Source: Protopterus annectens | Lineage: Eukaryota > Chordata > Ceratodontiformes > Protopteridae | Length of the DNA stretch: 64,000 nt | Assembly (NCBI RefSeq): GCF_019279795.1 | Contig: NC_056726.1 | Location: 1,135,691,182-1,135,755,181, forward strand | Direction of reading: 5' to 3' | Shown here: piece after piece, positions 30,898 through 41,639 of the stretch | How the letters are laid out: every line of letters starts with the position of its first letter | Position numbering within the stretch: the first letter of the stretch is position 1 | Program-made: the position numbers and the translations under genes | The notes under the pieces: model-generated | Told to the model about the DNA's origin: nothing | Database searches by the model: none | The model's input: only the letters and a program-made list of their open reading frames with translations

Positions 30898-31864
30898 TTA
30901 GAAAGGGCTCAGAGATGATCCTTGATGTAATCCCACCTCCACCTTAAATGCATCCGTCACTCTCACCGCAGACCTCACCACTGTCACACTACCCTTGTAC
31001 ATATCCTGTACCACTCTTACATACTTCTCTGACACTCCAGACTTCCTCATACAATACCACAAATCCTCTCTAGGCACAATGCAACTCCTTCTGACCTTCA
31101 CTGTACTTCTCCATCAACTGTCTCAGAGCAAACATCACATCTGTAGTGCTCTTTCCTGGCATGAAACCATACTGCTGTTCACTAATCATCACCTCCCTTC
31201 TTAACCTAGCTTCCACTACTCTTTCCCATAACTTGATGCTGTGACTGATCAGTTTAATCCCTCTGTTGTTACTACAGCTCTGCACATCACCCTTATTCTT
31301 AAAAATCGGTACCAAAACACTTTTTCTCCATTCCTTGGGCATCCTCTCACTTTCCAAGATTTCATTAAACAATCTAGTTAAAAACTCCACTGCCATTTCA
31401 CCGAAACACCTCCATGCTTCCACAGGTATGTCATCTGGACCAACAGCCTTTCCGTTCTTCATCCTCTTCATAGCTATCCTTACTTCCTCCTTGCTAATCC
31501 ATTGCACGTCATGATTCACTATCCGCACATCATCCAACCTTCTCTCCCTCTCATTCTCTTCATTCATCAGCCCCTCAAAGTACTCTTTCCATCTGCTCAA
31601 CACACTCTCCTCACTTGTGAGTACATTTCCCTCATTATCTTTTATCACCTTTACCTGCTGCACATCTTTACTAGCTCGGTCCCTCTGTCTAGCCAATCGG
31701 TACAGGTCCTTTTTTCCCTCCTTAGTGTCCAACCTTTTATACAACTCATCATATGCCTTATCCTTAGCCTTTGCCACCTCTGTCTTTGCCATGCACCTTA
31801 TCTCCTTATACTCTTGTCTACTTTCTTCATCTCTCTGACAATCCCACTTCTTCTTCTTCGCCAA
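30898..31864 (-). pseudogene. RTE reverse transcriptase domain
   Basis: Open from 31864 to 31070. It shows a helical linker (AKDKAYDELYKRLDTKEG), DDIPVEAWRCFGE, MPKEWRKSVLVPIFKNKGDV, NNRGIKLISHSIKLWERVVE and QQYGFMPGKSTTDVMFALRQ, which are typical RTE RT fingers and palm. After a frameshift near 31085, GLHQGSSLSPF follows (30898-31101) and then a stop. The catalytic FADD block expected next falls in a decayed region (30840-30900). A close relative at 61084-61890 retains FADDIVICSESR. Confidence 0.8.
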
Positions 31865-32008
31865 CCTCTTTCTCTGTATACTCTCCTGTACTTCTTCATT
31901 CTACCACCAGGTCTCCTTGTCCTCCTTCCTCTTTCTAGATGTCACACCAAGCACATTTCTAGCCATCTCTCTTACTAGCTCTGCTGTAGTTACCCAGCTA
32001 TTCGATAA

Positions 32009-32870
32009 CTATTCACTGCCACCCAGTGCCTGTCTTAACTTTTCCCTGAACATTACCTCATTATTACCATTTTTCAATTTCCACCATTTGATTCTTGGTG
32101 CTGCCCTCACACTCATACTCCTCTTCTTGATCACCAGTGTCATCCTATAAACTACCATCCTATGCTGCCTAACTACACTTTCCCCTGCCACCACTTTACA
32201 GTCTCCAATCTCCTTCAGACTGGCCCTTCTACATAAGATATAATCCACCTGTGTGCATCTTCCTCCACTCTTGTGTGTCACCCTATGCTCCTCCCTCTTG
32301 TTAAAATACACATTCAACACAGCCATGTCCATCCTTTTCACAAAATCCACTACCATCTGACCTTCTGCATTCCTTTGCTTAATACCATACCTACCCATCA
32401 CTTCCTCATCCCCTCTGTTCCCTTCACCAACATGCCCATTGAAATCTGCTCCAATCACCAGTCTCTCACCCTTGGGTACAGTCATCACCACTTCATCCAA
32501 CTCTCTCCAAAATTTTCCTTTCTCATCCATCGCACACCCAGCTTGTGGAGCATATGCACTAATAACATTCATCATTACACCATCGATTTCCAGCTTCATA
32601 AACATCACTCTATCCGAAACTCTTTTCACCTCCAAAACACTCTTAGCATACTGTTCCTTCAGGATAATGCCTACTCCATTTCTCCTCCCATCCACACCAT
32701 TATAAAACAATTTGAACCCACCTCCGATACACCTAACCTTGCTCCCCTTCCATCTGGTCTCTTGCACACACAATATACCAACCTTCCTTCAGTCCATCAT
32801 ATCAGCTAGCTCTCTCCCTACACCAGTCATACTGCCAACATTCAAAGTTCTGACCCTCACTATCACAGTC
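32009..32870 (-). pseudogene. RTE APE endonuclease domain
   Basis: The N-terminal endonuclease of an RTE replicase. Block order: RTLNVGSMTG (Asn block, about 32850), a TGA near 32785, LCVQETRWKGSKVR (metal-binding Glu), MNVISAYAPQAG, RLVIGADFNGHVGEG (GDFN-type catalytic block), TQVDYILCRRA and a QHRMVVYRM block in place of the usual SDHR. It ends RIKWWKLKNG, the standard RTE link to the RT. The 254-codon stretch 32009-32773 is open. It would nick the target for priming if the protein were whole. Confidence 0.8.
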
Positions 32871-33266
32871 CTAGCCTTTACCTGCCTTCAGCCTTGCCTT
32901 CCACCTCTTCTCCTCCTTCGGCCAACAGTAGCCCAATTTCCGCCAGCACCCTGTTGGCCAACAGTACTGGTGGCACTCATTGATAACCTGGGTCTCGACT
33001 GATCCAGTATGTATATGTGTACTTTTGTCTGCATGTATGATTTGGCAAAATTTTATGCCGGATGCCCTTCCTGACGCAACCCTCCCCATTTACCCGGGCT
33101 TGGAACCGGCACAAAGAAATGCACTGGCTTGTGCATCCCCAGTTGCTGGGTTCTCATTGTCTGATGTTTCTAATTTACTGAAACATACGTAAGTGTTGTT
33201 GGAGGAAGTATTTTGCATCCAAAAGAATAAGTTAAGTCAATATTTAATGACTACAGATACACATAT

Positions 33267-33267
<1 letters not shown>

Positions 33268-33321
<54 letters not shown>
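33268..33321. repeat. (CA)n microsatellite
   Basis: About 26 CA units, just upstream of the SINE at 33370. CA/GT open stretches here are artefacts. Confidence 0.95.
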
Positions 33322-33324
<3 letters not shown>

Positions 33325-33369
33325 TCAGAAGCACAGACAAATAAATTCACACACACATACTTTACATAT

Positions 33370-33600
33370 GAAAGCTGTGAGTGGTGCTGCAGTAGCGTTG
33401 TCGCCTCACAGTACGACATTGTACTGTTCGATTCTCAGCTAGAGCGTCTTCTGTGTGGAGACATGGGCATACCTTCGTTGAAGGTTGTGCGTCAGGGCTG
33501 GCAACTCGGCACGTAAAAATCTACTGCCAATCATTAGCGGACCGGAGTTCCACTGTGGCGACCCCTAACCGGGAAAAGCTGAAAGATACAAACCAACAAA
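33370..33600 (+). mobile_element. tRNA-derived SINE with RTE-like 3' tail
   Basis: The head has a GAGTGGTGCTGCAGTAGCG A-box-like segment and a clear B-box GTTCGATTC at 33425-33433, as in tRNA genes read by RNA polymerase III. The middle has TCTGTGTGGAGACATGGGCA (V-like). The tail at 33497-33590 is shared with 28868-28975 and ends in CGACCCCTAACCGGGAAAAG, resembling the RTE 3' end in this window. Known: SINEs often share 3' tails with the LINE that mobilises them. I infer RTE as partner here. Confidence 0.65.
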
Positions 33601-34129
33601 CATACTGTACATATGAAAAACAAATGTGTGAGGTAACACTTAAATTAATCAAGCTGCACATTTCACGTTTTTTTCACTGGTTAATTATCTCTTGCATGAT
33701 AAATACATAGTGAATTTCTGGCCATTTTTCTTTTGTCGGAAATATTTCAGCCCTGCATAAACTAAATCACTGCTGGTGATTCCTTGTTGGCTGAGGAAAG
33801 CAAACCTATATTTTCTGCAGTGACTGCTAGAGCTGCTTTCTGTTTTACCTTCTCCATTGTTTGCTTGGCCTGGTGTTTTGTTCTATGTGAGAAGTAGATT
33901 CTTAAATTATCCAGGCTGCACATTTTAAATGTTTTCTCATTGGTTGATTGGTTGATTGTCACTTTCCTATTGGTAGATTAGCCTAAAACAGTTTAATTTC
34001 TCATGTATTTAAGCCTCACATTTGCTTGTTACTGTGCATCACACAACAGGGCTTAGTGGTGTCCTCTATAGATGCAAATGCCTTGAAGCACAATATTTCC
34101 CTAGACAACTGCCAGTGGAACCCTCAGAA
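33601..34129. repeat. Degenerate direct repeats upstream of CR1-g
   Basis: Two related segments about 253 bp apart (around 33640-33700 and 33893-33960) share CTTAAATTA, GGCTGCACATTT-type and CTGGTTAATT / TTGGTTGATT stretches. No gene seen. They may be the 5' UTR of CR1-g or another repeat. Confidence 0.3.
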
Positions 34130-34146
34130 GTTTCTCTGTTCCACTA

Positions 34147-34665
34147 AAGGCAATATGTCCTAATCATAGGTGACTCCATAGTTTGACACACAGATGTTCC
34201 TCTCACCAGGCTGGACAATGAGAAGATCACAGTCAGCTAGCTGCCTGTCATGTGCTAGGATCAATCAGATCATGCATGCACTCAAGTCACTTAACAAAAA
34301 GTACTGTTATGATTCAGTCATGGTTCATGTTGGGGTGAATGTCTTGAGATATATCTCTCTGCGCTATATGAAGAGATACATGCCTGAACTCTCATCTGTG
34401 TGTCCCAGGCAGGTATGACCCTGGCCCTAAGCAGCATTCTACCTTCTCCCAGGATGATGCCATAGTATAAACATAAAATGATCAACTTCAACAACTGACT
34501 TAGCTTCTGGTGTCATTCCATGGGATCCAATATCTGTCATCCTGGGAAGGCATGGTTGATAGATCACACTGCTTTGCAAGAGATGGTCTGCACCTATCTC
34601 CTCTAGGCATTAGGATACTGGCAAAGGCACTTGCTTTCCCCATAGTGCCTTTTTAAGCAATATTA
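34147..34665 (+). pseudogene. CR1-g ORF1 SGNH esterase part, decayed
   Basis: Reads VLIIGDSIV (Ser block), a stop, HTDVPLTRLDNEKITVS and another stop. In a second frame (34194-34418) SVMVHVGVNVL follows, where Asn-Asp of the GxND block is altered (Val replaces Asp). Near 34580 a GLHLSPLGI-type His block follows (DGLHLSPLG in other copies). At least three frames are used. It is clearly the same domain as in CR1-e, -f and -i, but older. Confidence 0.65.
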
Positions 34666-34699
34666 AAACAACAACATTTCTGATGTAACAAAATCCACC

Positions 34700-36600
34700 T
34701 GAGGCAAACTCAAGGTTCTGTTGCTTAATGCTAGAAGTCTGAACATGAAGCTGCACTCCCTTGATGCACTCCTCACCATGGAAGTTGCTGATGTCTGTGC
34801 AGTCACTGAGACATTGTTCAGGTCTTATCTGCGCTCTCCAAGGCCAAAAACATGGCATCAATGGGTCCAAATAACATCCCATGCTTATTACGCAATCTAA
34901 AACAGGACCTAGCAGACCCACTTAACACTCTCTTTAATCAAAACCTGAGAACTGACTTTGTTGCAGCGAAGTGGAGAACAGCAACAGTAATCCCCTTGCA
35001 CAAAGGGGGGCCATTAACAGACCCTGGGAACTACAGACCCATAAGTCTAGCCAGTCCCATCTGCAAGGCCACTGAAAGAATCATCATGGACTTCATCAAC
35101 AATTTATTTTTATTTATTTACTGGGAAAGTCCAACTGGGACAGACCCCATTTTCAGTGGAGGCCTGGGGAGAAATGCACCAGACACATGTCTTTGGAATG
35201 TGGGATGAAACTGAAGCACCCAGAGGAAACCCACATGAACACAGTTAGGAAATGCAGACTTCACACAGAAGGCACCCCCATCAAGAACTGAACTGGAGAA
35301 CCTCTTGCTGTGAGGTGATAACGTAACCACTGCACCACTGTACCACCCAGAAAGGATATAGGTGACCTTCAAACACTATAACCAACCAAATTGACATTGT
35401 TAATAGTAGCTCATGCTTACAAAATGGTGACCTTCTTTGAGAAAGTTACCAAAACCCGGATGAAGGGAAGGCAGTGCATACCACCTATCTTGACCTGGCC
35501 AAGGCTTTTGGCACAATCACCCACTCAGATATCCCTGAAAAATTCTCTCAGTTAGGGATTAAACCTTACATAACTAGATGAGCAGCCAATTTGCTTACCG
35601 ACAGAACATATACTGTCAAAGTCGGTGACTCCACCTCTACCAGTAGATCTGTCACCAGTGGCTACTACAAGGTTCTTTGCTGGGTCCTTTATTGTTCAGA
35701 ATCTACTTCTCCATAGTCCAGGCTAAATTAGATGGCCTTTGTATGACCAGGTTCACTGATGACTGCAAATTGGGTGCAATCAGTCAGTCCCCCAATGAGG
35801 TTAACATACTGCAGGAAGGGCTAACATAAAATGATTGTTGCCAAAGATACGTGCTAAAACTAAATGCAAAAAGTGCATTATTATTCTCTTTGACAAAGCA
35901 GAATTTCCCACTAACTAGAGTATTTGCAACATCCCCCTAAGCTCGCACACAGTGGCATGAGACCTAGGAAAACAGGTAAATAGCAATTTGAGCTTCAACT
36001 GCCAAGTTTCCTCTGTAGTAAGGAAAGCATTCTATGTTGCCCACCTCATAAGTAAGGGCATCGTGTCCAGGACTAAGGATGTTATAGTCCCACTGTACTT
36101 GACTCATATCAGACCACTAATAGAGTACAATGCTCCCTTTTGCATGTACTTCAACAGATACCTGCAACAGCTGGCGAGACCACAGAGGATCCTCAGCAAG
36201 AAAAGGTAGGGCCTCCAAACCATGACGTACATGGATAGACTAAAAGCCCTGTCACTGTACTCTGTATTGTATAGACTGCTGACAGGAGACTTGGGCCTGG
36301 CCTGCAGAGCAGTCTCCAGCCCTGTCCTAATAGATATCCTTCACATACACAAATCTAATGGCACAAGAGTAACTCACTCTAGGGATCTTAACCTAGCCTG
36401 TGACATTAACAGAACATGCTAAAGAGAGAAATATCTCTCCCAGAGACTACCACTCCTGTGGAACAAACTTCCAATTCACATGAAGGAGAGCTCTTCATTG
36501 ACCCTATTCATGTACAGCCTATATAAATGGATGGGAGACAGCATATTCACCCCAGGGTTGGTACCCATGTCCCCCATGGATAGGGAGAGTTTGTATTGAC
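34700..36600 (+). pseudogene. CR1-g ORF2, APE mostly deleted, RT decayed
   Basis: Starts KLKVLLLNARSLNMKLHSLD and reaches VCAVTETLF (the usual Trp after TET is Leu). At about 34825 it jumps to the RT N-terminus (SALSKAKNMASMGPNNIP), which removes the GDFN and SDH blocks of the endonuclease. RT blocks: TVIPLHKGGPLTDPGNYRPI (34985-35045), TYLDLAKAF with a shift near 35500, RFTDDCKLGA near 35755 (Thr for Ala in the ADD motif), and LIEYNAPFCMYF (36118). C-terminal pieces are at 35988-36422, and the end is near 36597. Stops are frequent. Confidence 0.7.
35103..35352 (-). mobile_element. V-type SINE inserted in CR1-g
   Basis: The second copy of the V-type SINE at 29078-29325, same orientation relative to the window. 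Minus strand: GTGGTACAGTGGTGCAGTGG head, GGTTCTCCAGTTCAGTTCTT B-box region, CTGTGTGAAGTCTGCATTTC, then a CCCATTTTC...GTCCAACT-type tail and (TTTA)n at 35103-35120. CR1 RT sequence stands on both sides. Confidence 0.7.
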
Positions 36601-36741
36601 CATAGACTAGCTCTGCACAATATGTTCACATAGTAAGGACAGACGGGGCAACTTGATATTAACATGGCTAGGCTTGTAAATGCTCTAGGGCCACTAGCCT
36701 AGTAACCTTCTATTAACCTATGAATCTATAAAACACACACA

Positions 36742-36745
<4 letters not shown>

Positions 36746-36815
<70 letters not shown>
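36746..36815. repeat. (AC)n microsatellite at the CR1-g tail
   Basis: About 35 AC units directly after the CR1-g 3' end, with interrupted units on both sides. Confidence 0.95.
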
Positions 36816-36819
<4 letters not shown>

Positions 36820-36999
36820 CACACAGCAGTTACAGTTACTTTGTTGAGTGAATACACCTCAGATGGATCATTGTGATCAAGTGAACAAAAATAAATAAAT
36901 AAAGGCATTACAGTCCCCATGCCTCTTAACTGTCCCTGATTTTGCCACATAGTTCAGCTCTGTCCCTCATTTTTTAATTTCTCTAAGTCTTTTGGGTTT
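36816..36999. other. Unannotated short spacer
   Basis: No feature recognised. It may hold the 3' UTR of the minus-strand R4-type LINE that follows. Confidence 0.35.
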
Positions 37000-37049
37000 A
37001 TAATACCATGACGGGAATGGACCCCATTCCTAACTCCAAGTACAATTAA

Positions 37050-37640
37050 AGTTCATAAAATTAGTATTGTTTCAGTCTTTGATGTCAGCCAGAAGTGTTC
37101 TTCGCAGAACCTGCAATGTGCCCAGTAATGACAATTCGTATGGGGTTACATGTATTGGTAACATATCTAAATATGATTGTAGATTCTTTTTATAAGACCC
37201 GTTGCTCCTACTACTATTGGAACTGTCTGGTATCTTTCTTCCACATTGCTCTCATTTCTGCCTGCAAATCCTGATATTTTATGACTTTGTGTCTCTCTGT
37301 ATGCAAGACACTCTAGTCATTGGGTGTGTCAATTTCAATGACCAATGCTTCCTTTGTCTTCTTTTCATGGATCTCTATATATGTTTTCTAGCATCTATCT
37401 TTTTAACTGTTGTTAATGGTGATCCCATGTGATGTAGACTTCATAATTTTCTGTGATGCTTTTTGGCTCTTGTTTGCAGTAATTTTCAACCACTTCAGTA
37501 CTACAATGTTTGCAACATAATTATGCCTTTCAGTATACTGTCCTTCTGCCATTAGTATGTCACAACCAGCAACAAGGTGTGTAAGTATTTCCAATTATGT
37601 TTTACAAAACCTACATTTATCTGTTTCTCCCACATGTTCA
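37050..37640 (-). pseudogene. R4-type zinc knuckle and restriction-like endonuclease
   Basis: A CRFCK...THLVAGCDILMAEG cysteine-histidine knuckle and the partner motif YTERHNYVAN (about 37600-37500) are followed by KEALVIEIDTPND (about 37325-37351). The latter matches the catalytic Asp-containing strand of restriction-like endonucleases in R2/R4 elements. A KVIKYQDLQAEMRAMW helix follows, and near 37210-37170 a VPIVVGATGLIK block and LLGTLQVLRRTL finish the protein. One stop lies in the knuckle, another after TPND, and a frameshift near 37165. The enzyme would cut the target site. The copy is dead. Confidence 0.6.
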
Positions 37641-37843
37641 ATGGACTTTGTAAACCAGTGTGTATGTAACCCACTATCTTGGGCCGCCAATATTAACCTT
37701 CATCTCTTGGTTTGAATTTGCCTCTCCTTAACCATGCCTGCATTCGATCCAGATCAACATGAGGTTCTCCCAGTAGTTTTCTATACTTGCAACTATTTTT
37801 ATTCATTTTCCACATTTCTTGCTGTCTCATCTGATCCTTCACC

Positions 37844-38590
37844 TTATATTTTTTTCTTTTGTTTTTTAGCACATTCGGTCACTGCCTGATTTTTATCTAC
37901 TTGTGGTTTGATTTCCATTCCTGCTTGACGCCAATATGCTTCTGCTAGATTAAGCAGATAAGCCATTTTAGATTTATTCTCCTCATGTTTCAAAACTTTC
38001 ACTACATTTAGGTCTTGTGAGGTCAGCAGATATGTGTGCAGTCCCACGATTGCAGATCTATATATATAATCAATTTCAAGGAGGCCCATCCCTCCTTCAG
38101 AACGGGGGAATGTATAATCTTGATATGCACTGCTTTTTATAAATCATTTGGTGAGCATGAAGCATCCTTCTTGTTTTCCTTTCTAATCTATCCAACACAT
38201 TTTGGGGCCAATCAATCACTCCAAAACTGTAAGCTAGGACAGGAAGAGCAAATTGATTTATAGCCTGGATTTTGTTCCTAGATGTCAATGCTGTTTTCAA
38301 GATTACTTTAAGTCTTCTAAAGTATTCTTTACTAAGTTTTATTTGCATCTGTTCATGTTTTATTGTTGATCCTTCATCGGTTCCTAAATATTTAGGCACA
38401 CCCTCTTGCGCAAGTTATTTTATATCGCATTCTTGTCCCAGACTGATGTTTTCTTGGTGCTGCAGTTTTCCTGCTTTAAAGGTTGGTTTTGCATATTTAT
38501 CAAGACCAAATGACATTCTTATATCATCTATGAAAGTTTTGACCAGTTGTACCATCCCTCATAGTATGAGTGATTTGCTGGAAAATTATC
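37844..38590 (-). pseudogene. R4-type RT C-terminal part and thumb
   Basis: Near 38560-38480 it reads FIDDIRMSFGLDKYAK and FKAGKL, the region after the RT palm in R4/Dong-type proteins. After a stop (38400) follow PKYLGTDEGSTIKHEQMQIK, EYFRRLKVILKTALTSRNK, AINQFALPVLAYSFGVIDW and RKTRRMLHAHQMI. It continues, with one frame change near 38097, as GLLEIDYIYRSAIVGLHTYL. The YLG...IKHE...EY..R pattern followed by AIN..A.PVL.YSFG is characteristic of this LINE group. Reading as a host gene is unlikely. Confidence 0.65.
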
Positions 38591-38595
38591 AGGAA

Positions 38596-38700
38596 TACAT
38601 TTTTATTTATTTATTTCTAGTTTGATTACTGGGGAAGTTCACTGGGCTCAGAGAGCCTGTTTTCAGTGGAGGCCCGGGGAGAAAAGCTCAATGAAACAGA
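38596..38700 (-). repeat. V-type SINE tail fragment
   Basis: Contains (TTTA)n, then ACTGGGGAAGTTCACTGG and CTGTTTTCAGTGGAGGCCCG, matching the tail of the SINE at 35103-35200. The head is missing. Confidence 0.55.
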
Positions 38701-38809
38701 TTACAGTAAAGATAGCAGTCCAATAAAATAAAACTACAAGTACAAATGCATATCAAATAATGCAATTATTCTTATTGTTTACCCAACATGCGCTGATGAA
38801 ATGCCTGAT

Positions 38810-38810
<1 letters not shown>

Positions 38811-38875
<65 letters not shown>

Positions 38876-38892
38876 ACACACACACACACACA
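38811..38892. repeat. (CA)n microsatellite
   Basis: About 40 CA units with one GA interruption at 38873-38875. Confidence 0.95.
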
Positions 38893-39439
38893 TGCTTCTT
38901 TATTTACTTTTTTAAATTGTACTTTTATTAAACAGCAAACCCACATTTAGTGAGCATACAAAATGGTGGCCACTTGGTTTTATTTCTTTTCGAAATTCAT
39001 GGCATGTTAATATGGTACCATGAAATGTCAGAGTTGTTCTTACAAGGAATTACCTGTACATCAACTTCCTGGTTGAGAACATTTTTCTGCAGTCAGGGGA
39101 AGATGTACAATTTCATGATTTTTTAAGCTTAAGTATTGACTTGACAAAAACACAACAGTTAATGTGTACATGTGTAACACACTAGTGACCCCTGTATTTA
39201 ATATCTGTTTGTGCAATTAATCATTCAGAATCAATATTGTATTGCAATTTACAGTTTACTCCATATAGCCATATGCTATAAGATGGAAATAGGCCTGTAC
39301 TACCCTTTAGCAGAATAGCCTTACAGTCCTTGATAGTGTTGCTCAATCAAGCTAAATTTCCATGTGGAGAGCTCTTTCTGCCTACCACAGCATCACTGTT
39401 TTTTAACATATAGATAATGCTCCACTTATATCTGATACA
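38893..39439. other. Unannotated AT-rich sequence
   Basis: I see no gene, RNA or named element here. Confidence 0.4.
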
Positions 39440-39950
39440 GTTAACAGGGGCAGAGGTACCTATGTTGATAATATACTCTCCTTTGACCTCCACATGTAGT
39501 GGTTATAGAATCCTTAAAACCTGCCCAACTTAACGTTTGTGGTATTCCCTAAAGGTCCAAGGAAGTTATAGCTCTACTTTAATCCTTCCTTATTACACTC
39601 ATCATTGCATATAATAAATAACCTCTTTGGCATACACCATGTAAGTACCCAAACTGACTCAAGAGTCATCAATGTTTCCTCACCAAAAATATTTCAGGTC
39701 TCCGTACTCTAATCTACTGGAATACATTGAAGTCCCTGTCCTCCTACTCAGTGTTTCAGAGATGCCTGAGGAGAGATATCTGCTTTGCTTTTCATTCTAT
39801 GAATGATCCAGCTCTCTCTCAGTTCTTGCCATCTAAATAGAACCAGTGGGAAAGCAAACACTGTCTCTAGAGACCTAAGCCTGTACCACTGCATCAGCAA
39901 CACCAGGTGGTGTGACAGACAATTAAACATATTCTACATATTGTGTAAAC
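39440..39950 (+). pseudogene. Divergent CR1-like ORF2 C-terminal fragment
   Basis: Reads GTYVDNILSFDLHM near 39458 (compare GTQVDSNLSFDNHV of CR1-f), then a frame-broken stretch. Near 39755 comes RCLRRDICFAFHSMNDPALS (compare RLLRGDLCLTYKAMSNPEL), and finally SGKANTVSRDLSLYHCISNT and RWCDRQ (compare SRDLNLS..INRTCWRDRF). The order and spacing match the CR1 RT C-terminus, but identity is much lower than among the other copies, so it belongs to a different or much older subfamily. No 3' tail is visible. Confidence 0.55.
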
Positions 39951-39974
39951 CACTCGTGCAGCGAACCAAAAACA

Positions 39975-40412
39975 AACCACAGGAACCAGAAAATTCCACA
40001 CTCCTGGATTCTAAGATTCAAATCCGTTTATTAAATGACAGTACTTGTTTGAGCAAATAACAGCAAAACAATTCCACCAAGAACTAGATAGCAACAAAAA
40101 ACTTCAAGCAATGTCCAGCAAATAAAATGAATAGCAGCAAACCAATCTTTTTTGTAAAATACTACGAACAGCAACACAATGATCTCTTAGCTCCTCAGCT
40201 GAAGCAGCATTTACAGAGTTCTTTATATGTAAAAAATGCTCCTTTTTATATAAAACAAGATCAATTAATCTATTACACACCTAAAAAAGATGCAATCTAT
40301 TAAGCAAAAATTCATACTTTTTAAAGTAACAACACTATATAAAACTTCTCCAATGACATTCTTTATTTAGCCCTATCCATTTTAACACATTATATTTTAA
40401 TATGAAAATTGA
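39975..40412 (-). repeat. PLE-1 3' region (pLTR-like)
   Basis: AT-rich region downstream of the PLE-1 ORF on the minus strand. Near 40180-40215 there is a CTGAGGAGCT motif in the place where other PLE ends in this window have a hammerhead-like core, but the second half (GAAA) is not there. No coding sequence. Confidence 0.35.
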
Positions 40413-41460
40413 TTATTTTTTCCTAAGAAGATATTTTATTCTGCCGTCACTTAAATAGCTAGAATTAATTTGTTCCAAAATGGAAACTTGTAAATTCATA
40501 AATTCTCCCTCATGTTTTTTATTACAATGCTCTGCAAGTGGGCTTATTATTTTATTATTTCTAATATCTCTCACATGTTCTTTTATTCTTTCTCCCAGAC
40601 TTCTTTTGGTTTCACCAATATAGAACCTACTAAACCCACACTTAATAGCATAAATTATACCCACACTTTTACAAGTGTAGTTTCCTTTAGTTTGAAATGC
40701 TCTGCCTTTTATTTGATCAAATGTTCTTGTTATATATTGGCATATTGTGCATTTATCACAAGGTATAGTGCCTATTCCTAAATTTATGTTTGATATTATT
40801 TCCTTGGGTCTTTTATAGGTACTATGTACAAAGAAGTCCTTTAAACTCTGGCCCCTTTGATAAGAGAATTTAAGCTGAATTTCCGAAAGTGAAGAGACTT
40901 CTCTTTTAGTGACATTCCAAAAATCTTCTAACAGTTTTTGTAACTTTTTTGAAAATATAGTATACTTAGATACAAAAACTATTGTTTGTTCCAGATCCCG
41001 TCCATTTTCTTTCTCTATACATTCATTACCAAAACTTTTATTTCTGGAATCTGTCCTGTTACCTCCAAATATTCTCATATAGCTATCTTTCACTGTTTTT
41101 TCTGCATACCCTCTATCTATAAACATATCCACTACTTTTATAGCGTCTCTTTTAGCATCCTGCATATCACTTGCACAGTCTCTTGATCCTGTGGATCTCT
41201 CCATAAGGTATGGCTGTTAAAGTATGAATTGGCAGCTTGACACATGAAGCATATGACTAGGCTGCTCAAACTTTCTATAAATTTGAGTTTTTTTTCTACC
41301 ATTTCGTGACCCTTCTAGGGTCAAATCCAAATATTTTACCCTTGTACCTTCCTGTAATCCGTCATATTTAATTTGAAATTTATTTTTATTCAAATATTTA
41401 ATAAATGCACCTACTTCATTTTTTTCCCGTTTTACAAATGAATATAAGGTCATATCAGGT
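40413..41460 (-). pseudogene. Penelope-like element (PLE-1): RT end and GIY-YIG endonuclease
   Basis: One minus-strand frame with a single TAA at 41217-41219. Above it (to 41453) is the end of a PLE RT: FIKYLNKNKFQIKY, KYLDLTLEGSRNG and TQIYRKFEQPSHML. Below it is a 263-codon stretch with MFIDRGYAEKTVKDSY, FWNVTKREVSSLSE, the cysteine block CDKCTICQYI, and then GIIYAIKCGFSRFYIGETKR (about residues 181-200) with LGERIKEHVRDIRN. That is the GIY-YIG nuclease domain of PLEs, with its catalytic Arg (KR). An H....EF block and a C-terminal helix follow. The nuclease would cut the target DNA. The RT palm is missing upstream, so it is 5'-truncated. Confidence 0.8.
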
Positions 41461-41639
41461 ATATTCTACATATTCCCCATTTCTAGATAAGATACCCTTA
41501 TGTATGACATCAGATATTATCCTAGTAACCTTTAAAACCAGAGTGGATGATTTAACTTGCAAATTTTCAACAATGATATGCAACAAACATCGACTTAATA
41601 GGAATGTAATGTAGCTGCACTTCTGGACAGTCTCCTTGG

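Larger units (their letters stand above)
30252..33125 (-). mobile_element. RTE (Expander-like) LINE, minus strand, nearly complete
   Basis: Minus-strand RTE-clade LINE. 5' UTR and ORF start lie at about 33125-32860 (GGTTGCGTCAGGAAGGGCAT and onward, familiar from fish RTE copies), the APE endonuclease at 32870-32009, RT at 31864-30898 and the C-terminal region to 30252. The 3' end is truncated or replaced near 30300, so the usual 3' tail is missing. Frames are broken in at least four places. Confidence 0.8.
34130..36725 (+). mobile_element. CR1 LINE (CR1-g), old divergent copy with internal deletion
   Basis: Plus-strand CR1 of a more divergent subfamily. The ORF1 esterase part is at 34147-34660, the ORF2 start at 34700-34825, then there is a jump straight into the RT (34826-36600) with most of the APE domain deleted. 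A V-type SINE is inserted at 35103-35352. The 3' UTR ends CTAGTAACCTTCTATTAACC and TATGAATCTAT at 36700-36730, a decayed version of the 8-bp tail, followed by a CA microsatellite. Confidence 0.75.
37000..38595 (-). mobile_element. R4/R2-type LINE, 3' half of ORF with restriction-like endonuclease
   Basis: Minus-strand LINE unlike CR1, RTE or L1. The RT end and thumb are at 38595-37844, the zinc knuckle and restriction-like endonuclease at about 37640-37050. Single-ORF LINEs of the R2/R4/Rex6 groups carry this kind of C-terminal nuclease in place of an APE domain. The 5' half is missing: a V-type SINE tail and a CA repeat lie at the upstream border. Confidence 0.65.

Noticed and set aside
31502-31978. 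Hydrophobic plus-strand open stretches over the RTE copy (also 32273-32809)
   Set aside because: They are complements of the RTE ORF. Leu/Ser-rich composition is a by-product of the opposite strand.
40180-40215. Third hammerhead core at the end of PLE-1
   Set aside because: Only a CTGAGGA-like half is seen. The GAAA strand and a paired stem are missing.
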